From contig QHNH01000025.1 of assembly GCA_003218375.1 (NCBI GenBank), forward strand, positions 1 to 64,000: a stretch of 64,000 bases of DNA. Reading direction: 5' to 3'. This DNA comes from Verrucomicrobiota bacterium (GTDB lineage Bacteria > Verrucomicrobiota > Verrucomicrobiia > Chthoniobacterales > UBA10450). A program made the translations under genes and the position numbers. The notes under the pieces are model-generated. The model was not told where the DNA came from. It was given only the letters and a program-made list of their open reading frames with translations, and ran no database searches. Below are positions 56,561 through 64,000 of the stretch, piece by piece. Each line of letters begins with the position of its first letter. The first letter of the stretch is position 1.

Positions 56561-57883
56561 ATGATTTCTGAGCTGACAGAAATAACAGAAGGAGCGGAAG
56601 TGAATTCCTTCCGCGGCTGGATCTTCTACGATGAGGATTGCGGTTTCTGCCGTAATCTCGTCCTCCGTTTGGAGCGCGTCTTTGCGAAGCGCGGTTTCTA
56701 CTTCGAGCCGTTGCAGCGTCAGTGGGTTCGGGACCGACTAGACCTTACTCCACCGCAGGCGCTTGAAGAGATGCGCGTACTTACGGCAGACGCCCAGGTG
56801 TGCGGTGGCACCGATGCGGTGATCTTCCTCGCTCGGCAGCTCTGGTGGGCGGCGCCGTTCGCGGCGCTGGCCCGATTCGCCTTCATCCATGTCTTGGTGG
56901 ATCGCTTGTATCGCTGGGTCGCAGCTCAGCGCAGGTGCGCCCCAAAACTCGGAGGGACGTGCTTCCGCACGTCCCACTCTGCTAGGAACGCGTTGCCTCG
57001 AAGAATGGGACATGCAGAAGCACGTCGCTCCGAATATGGGTGGTTCGCTTTACTTCTCCTCCCGCTGCTCGGGCTGAGTACAAAGCCATTCCTGCCCGCC
57101 TGGGGCTTCATGTGGGCAATGGCCTTTGCGATTTTCTTCGCATGCAAATGGCTCACGCTCGGAATCGCGCTGAGAAGATCCAAGAGCGCCTCTCCCTTTC
57201 GCGCGCTGGCCTATCTCGTCGCGTGGCCAGGAATGGACGCAAAGCGCTTTCTGTCGCGAGATCCCGCGCCGCGGGTTCCTATTTCGACGATGCTGAAAAC
57301 TGCTGTTGTGGCGATTGCTCGAATCTTGGTTGGAATATCCTTGCTCTTCGCGATCGCGCGACGCGTCCACGATCCGATTCTCGCTGGCTGGATCGGAATG
57401 GTCGGGATGATTTTACTCCTGCACTTCGGGCTTTTCTCCCTCCTCAGCGCGGGATGGCGCACCGTGCGCATCGACGCGGCACCGATCATGGATGCTCCGC
57501 TGCGCTCCACGTCAGTCGCTGAATTTTGGGGCCGCCGCTGGAACGGTGCGTTTAACGATCTCGCCCTCGGTTTGGTTTTTCGTCCCATGGCACGCCGAGT
57601 CGGCGCGACGACAGCGACCGTCGCGGCGTTCGCAGTTTCCGGACTAATCCACGAGATGGTGATTTCGCTTCCGGCCGGCGCGGGCTTCGGATTACCAACC
57701 GGTTACTTCCTTCTTCAGGGCCTGGCAATCCTCGCCCAACGTAAATGGGCGGTCCTACGCGGCGATATTTCGGGCTGGCTCTTCACCATGATCATTGTCG
57801 CCGCGCCCGCGTCCTGGCTCTTTCATCCACCGTTCGTCCGGCGCGTGATCATTCCGTTTATGCAGGCGATCGGAGCGCTATGA
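56561..57883 (+). CDS. DCC thiol-oxidoreductase-like domain fused to an MBOAT/wax-synthase-like membrane domain
   Basis: Residues 18-125 are a DCC-family thioredoxin-like domain with IFYDEDCGFCRN (Cys27, Cys30), VCGGTDAVIFLARQ and RLYRWVAAQR. Residues about 165-440 form six to eight membrane segments, with AEFWGRRWNGAFNDL and a conserved-looking His in AVSGLIHEMV, the pattern of the MBOAT/wax-synthase O-acyltransferases. The linker (130-158) is encoded by a REPIN-like element read in frame. I infer a thiol-linked or acyl-transfer role in the envelope, which is not proven. It overlaps the next gene by four bases. Confidence 0.75.
   Translation: MISELTEITEGAEVNSFRGWIFYDEDCGFCRNLVLRLERVFAKRGFYFEPLQRQWVRDRLDLTPPQALEEMRVLTADAQVCGGTDAVIFLARQLWWAAPFAALARFAFIHVLVDRLYRWVAAQRRCAPKLGGTCFRTSHSARNALPRRMGHAEARRSEYGWFALLLLPLLGLSTKPFLPAWGFMWAMAFAIFFACKWLTLGIALRRSKSASPFRALAYLVAWPGMDAKRFLSRDPAPRVPISTMLKTAVVAIARILVGISLLFAIARRVHDPILAGWIGMVGMILLLHFGLFSLLSAGWRTVRIDAAPIMDAPLRSTSVAEFWGRRWNGAFNDLALGLVFRPMARRVGATTATVAAFAVSGLIHEMVISLPAGAGFGLPTGYFLLQGLAILAQRKWAVLRGDISGWLFTMIIVAAPASWLFHPPFVRRVIIPFMQAIGAL
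56950..57032. repeat. REPIN-like element inside the DCC-MBOAT gene
   Basis: 27-base arms CGGAGGGACGTGCTTCCGCA(CGTCCCA) and, on the minus strand, CGGAGCGACGTGCTTCTGCA(TGTCCCA), three mismatches, with a GGAG head. Each arm is itself a hairpin (GGGACGTGC / GCACGTCCC). It encodes the linker residues between the two domains. Confidence 0.75.
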
Positions 57884-58290
57884 AAACGTTGCTTCTCGTT
57901 GGTGGGCTTTTGCACTTCGTGATTTTGATCGCGAGCGCACTCACGCCGCGCGTCCTCGATTGGCGAGCGAACCTCGCGGCGCTGCATCCATTCCTGCGCC
58001 GGCTCTTCTGGGTTTACGGCTGCTTCATCGTGCTGGTAATTATTTCTTTCGGACTAATCACGCTGCTCAATGCGGATGAGCTCTCCTCAGACACTCCCCT
58101 TGCCCGCTCGGTCTGCGCGATGATCGCGATCTTCTGGCTGGCGCGTCTGGCCGTGCAGTTCTTCGTTTTCGATGTGCGAGAGTTTCTCACCACGACATTT
58201 TTGCGGCTCGGCTATCACGGGCTGACTCTTCTCTTCACCGCGCTGGTCTTTATTTACGGTTGCGCAGCGCTCAACCTGCACCCGATATGA
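57880..58290 (+). CDS. Small membrane protein, unknown
   Basis: From ATG 57880 (overlapping the upstream stop as ATGA): 136 residues, four membrane segments (LLLVGGLLHFVILIASAL, LFWVYGCFIVLVIISFGLI, VCAMIAIFWLARLAVQFFVF, LLFTALVFIYGCAAL). It is related in layout to the protein at 59.2 kb. The ORF track's longer version is a shadow of the upstream gene. Function unknown. Confidence 0.75.
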   Translation: MKTLLLVGGLLHFVILIASALTPRVLDWRANLAALHPFLRRLFWVYGCFIVLVIISFGLITLLNADELSSDTPLARSVCAMIAIFWLARLAVQFFVFDVREFLTTTFLRLGYHGLTLLFTALVFIYGCAALNLHPI

Positions 58291-59201
58291 AACGAATCAT
58301 TCTAGCAGGCGGCAGCGGTTTCGTTGGTCAGTCGCTTGCACCCCGTCTCGTCGCGAAAAGTTATGACGTCGTAGTGCTGGGGCGCGGCACGGCGCACCGG
58401 AAGGACGGAGTCGATTATTTGCAGTGGGATGGAGAAACAGTCAGCGATTGGGCAAGCGCGGTTGATAGCGCGGAAGCAATCGTCAACCTCACCGGCAAGA
58501 ACATAAACTGCCGTCACACTGAAGAGAATCGGCTAGAGATCATTCGTTCCCGTGTCGACTCGGTCCGCGTTCTCGGCGAAGCGATCGCAAAATGCGCGAG
58601 GCCGCCGAAGGTTTTCGTGCAGGTCAGCGGTGTCGGTTACTACGGGGATACCGGCGACCAGGTGGCCGATGAAGACGCGCCGCCCGGGAACGATTTCACA
58701 GCGAAAGTCTGCCGGCAATGGGAAGGCGCCTTCGACGCGCTGACCTTGCCCGCGACGCGCAAGATCGTTTTGCGACTTGGAGTTGTCCTTGGCCGAGAAG
58801 GCGGCGCTCTTCCGATCCTGGAAAAGTTAACTCGCTGGTTCCTCGGCGGCGCAGTCGGGAACGGTCGTCAGTTCATCAGCTGGATTCATGTCGCCGACGT
58901 CGTGCGGATGTTTGTTTCAGCGATCGAAAGCGCGGAGCTAACCCGCGTATTCAACACAACCTCCCCGGAACCGGTAACGAACAGCGAATTCATGCGCGGG
59001 CTGCGTCGCGCGCTCCATCGGCCTTGGAGTCCGCCCGTGCCGGCGCCACTCGCGCGAGCGGGCGCCTGGCTGATGGGCACGGAGGGCGATCTCGCGCTCT
59101 TGAGTTCTCGCTGCGTCCCGCGCCGGTTCTTGAAACACGGATTCCTTCTCGAATTCCCAACCTTGCGAGCTGCACTCGCCGACCTCTACGCAACAAAATG
59201 A
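58287..59201 (+). CDS. NAD-dependent epimerase-like protein, TIGR01777/YfcH family
   Basis: ATG 58287 overlaps the previous stop (ATGA). The Rossmann motif GGSGFVGQSLAPRL is at 8-21, then IVNLTGKNINCRHTEENRLEIIRSRV, VQVSGVGYYGDTG (Ser/Tyr site) and the C-terminal DUF1731-type segment SRCVPRRFLKHGFLLEFPTLRAAL. 304 residues. Family members resemble extended SDRs but have no known substrate. Confidence 0.85.
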   Translation: MKRIILAGGSGFVGQSLAPRLVAKSYDVVVLGRGTAHRKDGVDYLQWDGETVSDWASAVDSAEAIVNLTGKNINCRHTEENRLEIIRSRVDSVRVLGEAIAKCARPPKVFVQVSGVGYYGDTGDQVADEDAPPGNDFTAKVCRQWEGAFDALTLPATRKIVLRLGVVLGREGGALPILEKLTRWFLGGAVGNGRQFISWIHVADVVRMFVSAIESAELTRVFNTTSPEPVTNSEFMRGLRRALHRPWSPPVPAPLARAGAWLMGTEGDLALLSSRCVPRRFLKHGFLLEFPTLRAALADLYATK

Positions 59202-59629
59202 AACTGTTCCTCGATAATCTCGAACTTTTCCTTCGACTTGCCGCGCTGGCACAGCTCGGTGTCGCAGTCCTGAACCTGTTCCTTGTCCGGATCATGAAAT
59301 GGCAGCGCGATCTGGTCAGCGCGCCGCTTCTTATTCGCGAGGTCTTTCAGATCCATATCTATTTCATCTCGATCACGCTCGCGGTTTTCGGGGCGTTGAC
59401 CTGGCGGTTTGCGGGCGAGATTGCGAATGCCGCGCATCCCATCTGCGTTTGGCTCGCGATCGGCATCGGCGTCTTCTGGGCGATCCGCTCGGTCATGCAA
59501 TGGTCGCACTACAGCGCAGTGCATTGGCGCGGCGATCGGTTGCGCACTTTCATTCATTGGATGCTGTTTCTCGGCTACGGACTATTCGCGGCGGTCTACT
59601 TCACGGCAGCTGCGCGCGGCGTGTTATGA
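59198..59629 (+). CDS. Small membrane protein, unknown
   Basis: From ATG 59198 (overlap with the previous stop): 143 residues, four membrane segments (LRLAALAQLGVAVLNLFLV, IYFISITLAVFGALTW, IGIGVFWAIRSVMQW, MLFLGYGLFAAVYF). WSHYSAVHWRGDRLRTFIHW is a distinctive motif I cannot assign. The longer track ORF (58718) is out of frame with the real gene upstream. Confidence 0.75.
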   Translation: MKLFLDNLELFLRLAALAQLGVAVLNLFLVRIMKWQRDLVSAPLLIREVFQIHIYFISITLAVFGALTWRFAGEIANAAHPICVWLAIGIGVFWAIRSVMQWSHYSAVHWRGDRLRTFIHWMLFLGYGLFAAVYFTAAARGVL

Positions 59630-60012
59630 AAATGGCGGTCACAGTTTGCCGGCTTTCATTAGGCGCGGTCTGGTTCTACGAAGGTCTCGTCCCAAAACTT
59701 CTCTTTGTGCGCCCGGACCAAGTCGATCTCGTCCGGCGCTCCGGCATCTATTTTGGAACGCCGGAGTTTTTCCTGCAGTTGTTGGGCGCGGCGCAGGTCG
59801 CGTTCGCGATCTGGCTGCTGACAGGTTTCGCGGAACGACTGGCAGTCGCAATCGCTACCATCGGCATGTGGATCCTGATCGTGCTCGTCGCGATGGCGAA
59901 TCCGACGATGCTGACCGATCCCTACGGCGCGCTCGTCAAAGACCTTTGCCTGACAGCGTGTGCCTACACGGTCTGGTCGCTCTCCCCTTCAATCGTTAGG
60001 CCAGCAACCTGA
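59626..60012 (+). CDS. DoxX-like membrane protein
   Basis: From ATG 59626 (overlap): 128 residues, four membrane segments. LGAVWFYEGLVPKLLFVRPDQVDLVRRSGIYFG and FFLQLLGAAQVAFAIWLLTGFAERLAVAIA match DoxX-like proteins. The role is unknown, but the family often accompanies redox or envelope genes. Confidence 0.75.
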   Translation: MKMAVTVCRLSLGAVWFYEGLVPKLLFVRPDQVDLVRRSGIYFGTPEFFLQLLGAAQVAFAIWLLTGFAERLAVAIATIGMWILIVLVAMANPTMLTDPYGALVKDLCLTACAYTVWSLSPSIVRPAT

Positions 60013-60018
60013 CTGCAC

Positions 60019-60789
60019 ATGGAAAGCGTCGCCGCGATTCGCAGCACCTTGAGTGAAGCGGCGCGCCGTCGGATGCTCGCGGTCCGGAGCGAACCGATGT
60101 TGTACGCGCGCTGGGATCGCGCCGTCTTCATTCACTACGCGGCAGACGCGGCGACGTTGCAGCGCGACGTTCCGTTCGCGCTCGATCTTCACGATGGGCG
60201 CGCCTACGTCAGTATTGTCGCTTTCACTTTGTCCCGGATGCGGCCGCGGATCGGGGGACGGATTGGCGAGTGGCTGTTCAAGCCGATCGCGACCCACGAA
60301 TTCCTCAACATCCGCACGTATGTCCGGCATCGGGGCGAACCGGGCATCTATTTCCTGGCCGAATGGCTCTCGAATCCATTGAGCGTGCGTCTCGGGCCGC
60401 GGACGTTCGGTTTGCCGTATCGATTCGGGCGCCTCGTTTATCAGAACGCGCCAAGTGGCCGTGGGCTGCGCGGGTTCGTTGACGCGCCTGAAGGGCGGCT
60501 CGCTTATGAAGGAAAAGTTTCCGGATCCGATTTCGCGGCCTCCGACCCGGACTCGTTCCCTGAGTTCCTGCTCGAACGCTACACGGCCTTCACTCAACGG
60601 CGAACGCGCGCCCGCTTCTTTCGCGTCTGGCATGCGCCATGGGAACATGCGCCGGCTGAAATCGAAGTCACCGCCGACACTCTTCTTGCCAGCACCGGAC
60701 CGTGGTGGAAAACCACGGAATACATCGGCGCGAATTATTCCCCCGGCGCCGAAGTCTGGATGGGCCGGCCGCACCGGATCCGAGTCTAG
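60019..60789 (+). CDS. DUF2071 protein (YqjF-like)
   Basis: RWDRAVFIHYAADAATLQRDVPFALDLHDGRAYVSIVAFTLSRMRPR, THEFLNIRTYVRH, GIYFLAEWLSNPLSVRLGPRTFGLPY and the final RFFRVWHAPWEHAPAEIEV define DUF2071. 256 residues, soluble. It is the last gene of the operon, six bases after the DoxX-like gene, and overlaps the convergent membrane-protein gene by four bases. Confidence 0.85.
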   Translation: MESVAAIRSTLSEAARRRMLAVRSEPMLYARWDRAVFIHYAADAATLQRDVPFALDLHDGRAYVSIVAFTLSRMRPRIGGRIGEWLFKPIATHEFLNIRTYVRHRGEPGIYFLAEWLSNPLSVRLGPRTFGLPYRFGRLVYQNAPSGRGLRGFVDAPEGRLAYEGKVSGSDFAASDPDSFPEFLLERYTAFTQRRTRARFFRVWHAPWEHAPAEIEVTADTLLASTGPWWKTTEYIGANYSPGAEVWMGRPHRIRV

Positions 60790-62396
60790 GCGGGCGAAAA
60801 ATTCGTGCGCTCTCGCCATCCAACGACAGTTTCGCACAAGAGCAAGGTCGCAAAAAACTGGGCCAGCAACGTAAAAAACATCTGCACGGTGGAATAGCGC
60901 GGCACTTCCAGCGAATTGATGATGGCGACTTCGAGGCAGGCAGTCGCATTATAGAGGAAGACGAACAAGGTCAACGCCACGAGCCAGCCGATGCGTCTGC
61001 GGTAGTCGCGGCGAAACAAAGTTGTAGCAGCGAGCGCGAGCGTGCTCGCGAACAAGGGCAGATACGCGCCGGCAAGGAAAGTGAGCGCCATTCGCACGAC
61101 CTTGCGTTGCTCGATGGCAGGCGCTCGTTGCGCCAGCGCCTCGGCGCGCCGCATGTATTCCACTGCCGGCGAGTAAGCTTTCCAGACGTCGGAATACGAA
61201 GAATGACCGAGGCTGGAGAACCCGAGCCGATACCAGACCGTGAGCGACATTGTTTTTGAACGATCGTAGGCCGGACAGAGCGGCGCGTAGAAGATCGCCA
61301 TCTGACGAACGACCTTCTTCATCATTTGGAACGGCCGCTGTCGCCACGTTCGCCAATAGTAGAAGCGATAGAACTCTGAGACCGCCCGCATATCGTAATT
61401 GAATTCCCGGGCTAGCCGGGCCGCGATCGAGTTTTCGTTATACATCAGGTAATCCGGGCAGAATCCGAGAGAAGGATAAAGTCCCCGATCGACCACGGCG
61501 GATTGCGCAATCTCGGCGCTCAACTGATCATGCACGCGGCTCAGCCAATCGCGCGGATACGGCAGCGTCGCCGTCCGCGCGAGGTCATCGGCCATTTGAT
61601 CACGAATCAAATCGGCGTGGACCACGAAGAGGGTCGTCGGGAGGAATGCCCGACTCAGATCATCATCGCGGCTTAGAAAATACTCGGGCAACACCAACAA
61701 TGTCGCGACGATCACAGCGCCACTCCCAAGCGCGATCTTTTGCCAGAGCCAATTCCGGCGAAGAAAAAAAAATCCGACCGGCAGGAGCGGAATCAACCCT
61801 ATAAACACGAAGCTCGGTTTAACCGAACAAAGCAGGATGGTTGTGAGCGCGGTCCAAATTCCAAACCAAACCGCCGGACGCCGTGGCTCGACAAAGGTGC
61901 GCGCGATGAATCCGATCGCGAAATAGACATTTACGCTCAGAAGAAAAGCGCAGACTGCTTCGGGCCGCAGTTGCATTTCGGCGCGGATCGGCTCGCCGGC
62001 GATGAGAAAGATTGCCGCCGCGATCAGCCCCATGCCGTCGTGAACGAACGGATTCAGTCGTGAATCCGGGATGAAAAGCCGGAGACGCCGCCACGTGACC
62101 AGCAACAGGGCGCCGGCTCCCAGACCGAGCAAATGCTGGACGATGGCGATGGCGCGGAAATCCCCAAATACGCGCAGGAGGAAAAAGAGAAACGCCGGAT
62201 AAACGAAGTTCCGTCCCTGGTGAACGAAGCCGGCGCCGAGCAACTTGTTGAGCGCGGGCGACAGGTAACCCCACGTATCGGGATCAGCGATTGGGTCGAG
62301 CGGGAGCGAGAATCGCAGCCACGCTGCCCAGGCAAAGAGAGACCCGAGCGCAATCCAGTAAACCAGCCGGGAAATTTCGATGCGGCGTGGGGGCAT
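60786..62396 (-). CDS. Polytopic membrane protein, possible GT-C-type glycosyltransferase
   Basis: From ATG 62396 (MPPRRIEISRLVYW): about 536 residues with ten or more membrane segments. After the first segment comes PLDPIADPDTWGYLSPALNKLL, where an Asp-containing first loop is typical of GT-C enzymes (GT39-like). FVYPAFLFFLLRVFGDF and a long extracytoplasmic region (300-420) follow. I cannot name a family firmly. The longer track start runs into the ABC-F gene. Confidence 0.6.
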   Translation of the reverse strand: MPPRRIEISRLVYWIALGSLFAWAAWLRFSLPLDPIADPDTWGYLSPALNKLLGAGFVHQGRNFVYPAFLFFLLRVFGDFRAIAIVQHLLGLGAGALLLVTWRRLRLFIPDSRLNPFVHDGMGLIAAAIFLIAGEPIRAEMQLRPEAVCAFLLSVNVYFAIGFIARTFVEPRRPAVWFGIWTALTTILLCSVKPSFVFIGLIPLLPVGFFFLRRNWLWQKIALGSGAVIVATLLVLPEYFLSRDDDLSRAFLPTTLFVVHADLIRDQMADDLARTATLPYPRDWLSRVHDQLSAEIAQSAVVDRGLYPSLGFCPDYLMYNENSIAARLAREFNYDMRAVSEFYRFYYWRTWRQRPFQMMKKVVRQMAIFYAPLCPAYDRSKTMSLTVWYRLGFSSLGHSSYSDVWKAYSPAVEYMRRAEALAQRAPAIEQRKVVRMALTFLAGAYLPLFASTLALAATTLFRRDYRRRIGWLVALTLFVFLYNATACLEVAIINSLEVPRYSTVQMFFTLLAQFFATLLLCETVVGWRERTNFSPA

Positions 62397-62400
62397 GAGA

Positions 62401-64000
62401 TCAACGCTCGTTTGCGGTCGCGACTTCGCCCAGCTCCGCCCAGCGCGCGTAAAGGCGCGCGACTTCATCCCGAGCCACGCGCAGCTTCTTTTCAAACTCG
62501 GTAAGGTCGGCGGTGTGAGTCACGTAGAAATCCGGCGCGGCAAACAGCACTTCGATTTCGGCCACTTCATTCTCCGCGGCCAGGATCGCGCTCTCCATTC
62601 CTTCGAGTTCGCGTTCCTCTTTCCATTTCAATTTGCGAGGCTTCCGACTTTTTGATTGTAGGGCGGGCGCACCGCCTGCCCGTCCAGGATCGGCAAGCGA
62701 TGCGCTTGCCCTACAACTCTCTCGTTTCTCGAGGTAGTAATCGTAATTCCCGACGTGGTATCGGAGCACGCCTTCGCCTTCGAAGGCAAGGATCGCCGTG
62801 CAAACGCGGTTAAGAAAATACCGATCGTGACTGACCACCATCACGCTGCCGCCGAAGGCCACGAGCGCTTCTTCGAGCAACCGCAGCGTGCCGAGATCGA
62901 GATCGTTCGTCGGCTCGTCGAGGATCAGAACGTTCCCGCCGCGCTTAAGAATCTTCGCGAGCAGAACGCGGCTCCGTTCGCCGCCGCTAAGCTGATTGAT
63001 CTTCGTGTTGATCCGCTCCTCAGTAAAAAGGAACCGCCGGAGATAGCCGCGCAGCGTAATGTTTTCTTCGCCGAGCCGCACGTATTCGCTCCCCTCGCCC
63101 ACTTCTTCCCAGACCGTCTTCGCGTCATCGAGGAGGAGCCGGTTTTGATCGACGTAATTGATTTCAGTCCGCGAGCCGATCTCGACGGCGCCGCTCGTGG
63201 GCTCCACCTGCCGCATCATGACCTTGAGCAGCGTCGATTTTCCCAGTCCGTTTCGTCCCACGATGCCGAGTCGCTCTCCCGCCGTGAGATTCAGCGAAAC
63301 ATTCTCGAACAACGTGCGGCCACCCAGTTCCATCCCTACATCGCGCAATTCGATCACGCGATTCGCCAGCTTCGGCGCCGGCGGAATGATCAGATCGACG
63401 TCCAGCTCTGCCTCCGGCGCGTCCTGTCCCGCCATCTCGAAGTAGCGCTCCACGCGATCCACCGATTTCGTCCGGCGCGCGCGCGGCGCTTTCCGCACCC
63501 ACACCAGCTCGCGCTTCAGGAACTTCTGGCGTTTGCGCTCCTGCATCTCCTCCACCGCCTGACGTTCCGCACGCGCGATCAGGTAATCCGTATAGTTGCC
63601 CTCGTAGCTGTAAAATTTTCCACGGGAAAGCTCGAGCACCCCGGTCGCGATGCGGTCGAGAAAATAACGGTCGTGGGTCACGAACAGGCAGGTGCCCTGA
63701 TAGCGCGCGAGAAAATCTTCCAGCCATTCGATCGAGCCGGTATCGAGATGGTTCGTCGGCTCGTCGAGAATCAGAAAATCGGGGCGTGCCAGCAAGGCCC
63801 GGCAAAGCGCGACCCGGCGTTTTTCTCCGCCGGAAAGGGTGGCCACGATTCGCTCCGGATCCGGTGCATGCAGGTTCGTGATCAAACTCTTGATCCGGTG
63901 TTCGAGATTCCAGCCGTCGAAGTGCGCGATCTGGTCCAGGAGGATTCCACTCCGCGCGCTTTCCGCCGGCGCGGTCTCGTACTCGGTGATCAAATCCAGG
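62401..64000 (-). CDS. ABC-F family ATPase (Uup-like), 5' end beyond the window
   Basis: A duplicated soluble ABC ATPase without membrane domains. The first domain is cut (starts DLITEYE...), then signature LSGGEKRRVALCRAL, Walker B FLILDEPTNHLD, and the second domain with GRNGLGKSTLLK, QLSGGERSRVLLA and VLILDEPTNDLD. The interdomain linker KRELVWVRKAPRARRTKS and the C-terminal coiled coil (KWKEERELEGMESAIL ...) are Uup-like. Family members act on ribosomes or in DNA-end metabolism. A 61-base REPIN is read in frame just before the coiled coil (SCRASASLADPGRAGGAPAL). Confidence 0.9.
   Translation of the reverse strand, partial: LDLITEYETAPAESARSGILLDQIAHFDGWNLEHRIKSLITNLHAPDPERIVATLSGGEKRRVALCRALLARPDFLILDEPTNHLDTGSIEWLEDFLARYQGTCLFVTHDRYFLDRIATGVLELSRGKFYSYEGNYTDYLIARAERQAVEEMQERKRQKFLKRELVWVRKAPRARRTKSVDRVERYFEMAGQDAPEAELDVDLIIPPAPKLANRVIELRDVGMELGGRTLFENVSLNLTAGERLGIVGRNGLGKSTLLKVMMRQVEPTSGAVEIGSRTEINYVDQNRLLLDDAKTVWEEVGEGSEYVRLGEENITLRGYLRRFLFTEERINTKINQLSGGERSRVLLAKILKRGGNVLILDEPTNDLDLGTLRLLEEALVAFGGSVMVVSHDRYFLNRVCTAILAFEGEGVLRYHVGNYDYYLEKRESCRASASLADPGRAGGAPALQSKSRKPRKLKWKEERELEGMESAILAAENEVAEIEVLFAAPDFYVTHTADLTEFEKKLRVARDEVARLYARWAELGEVATANER
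62656..62716. repeat. REPIN-like element inside the ABC-F gene
   Basis: Terminal inverted repeats TTGTAGGGC / GCCCTACAA enclose two hairpins (GGCGG-GCGCA-CCGCC and GGCAAGCGATGCGCTTGCC). GTAG heads on both ends. The whole element is open in the reading frame of the ABC-F protein. Confidence 0.75.

Overview
The window is a GC-rich, densely packed chromosome segment of a Gram-negative bacterium. It is most likely a member of the Verrucomicrobiota (Chthoniobacterales/Spartobacteria-like soil lineage). This placement is an inference. It rests on a secreted beta-helix protein ending in two tandem repeats of a kind I associate with this phylum (GLGPSL/RALGPSL ... ELHDxxG ... NDNW), on menaquinone synthesis by the futalosine route (mqnA, mqnE), on a ribosomal cluster lacking rpmD and rpsN, and on DUF2934, DUF6600 and Anbu genes. 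No rRNA or tRNA gene was seen.

Layout. 0-11 kb: a partial NagZ-like gene, nadD-rsfS, an FKBP foldase, a lysozyme-like protein, an L,D-transpeptidase, the beta-helix protein, cinA, and the proteostasis block clpX-clpP-tig. 11-17.7 kb: a histidine-utilisation cluster. hutH and hutU are intact, but hutI and the bifunctional FTCD gene have each lost about 30 codons with a frameshift, and a toxin-antitoxin pair with a frameshifted toxin sits between them. 17.7-30 kb: a tiny lipoprotein, a second L,D-transpeptidase, asd, a DUF6600 protein, a DegP-type protease, recG (carrying an in-frame mobile element), recJ, a DUF72 gene, mqnA and mqnE. 30-37 kb: an ECF sigma factor, a lone secretin, trpF, an orphan Anbu proteasome-like gene, a holin-4-like membrane protein, a DUF2934 protein, a lone response regulator and a metallophosphoesterase. 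37-56 kb: one long leftward str-S10-spc-alpha ribosomal operon from rpsL to rpsD, with secY, adk, map and infA inside. rpoA and rplQ are absent after rpsD, an unrelated coiled-coil gene sits between rpsS and rplV, and rplO has an in-frame amber codon. 56-60.8 kb: a rightward seven-gene operon led by a GbsR/MarR-type regulator with a perfect palindrome over its promoter, followed by a DCC-MBOAT fusion, an epimerase-like protein, membrane proteins, a DoxX-like protein and a DUF2071 protein. 60.8-64 kb: a polytopic membrane protein and an ABC-F ATPase that runs off the window.

The strongest unexplained theme is an active-looking REP/RAYT system. A complete REP-associated tyrosine transposase (HUH/Y1 family), flanked by inverted REP hairpins, lies in frame inside recG between helicase motif Ia and the DExH box, so an 889-residue RecG-RAYT-RecG chimera is predicted. 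Related hairpin elements with GTAG, GGAG or ATAG heads are scattered through the window. Several lie inside reading frames at domain linkers (ABC-F, DCC-MBOAT, the N-terminal extension of ribosomal protein S11). Others provide the TAG stop codons of the genes they adjoin. The spacers of the ribosomal operon carry further families of short inverted or tandem repeats.
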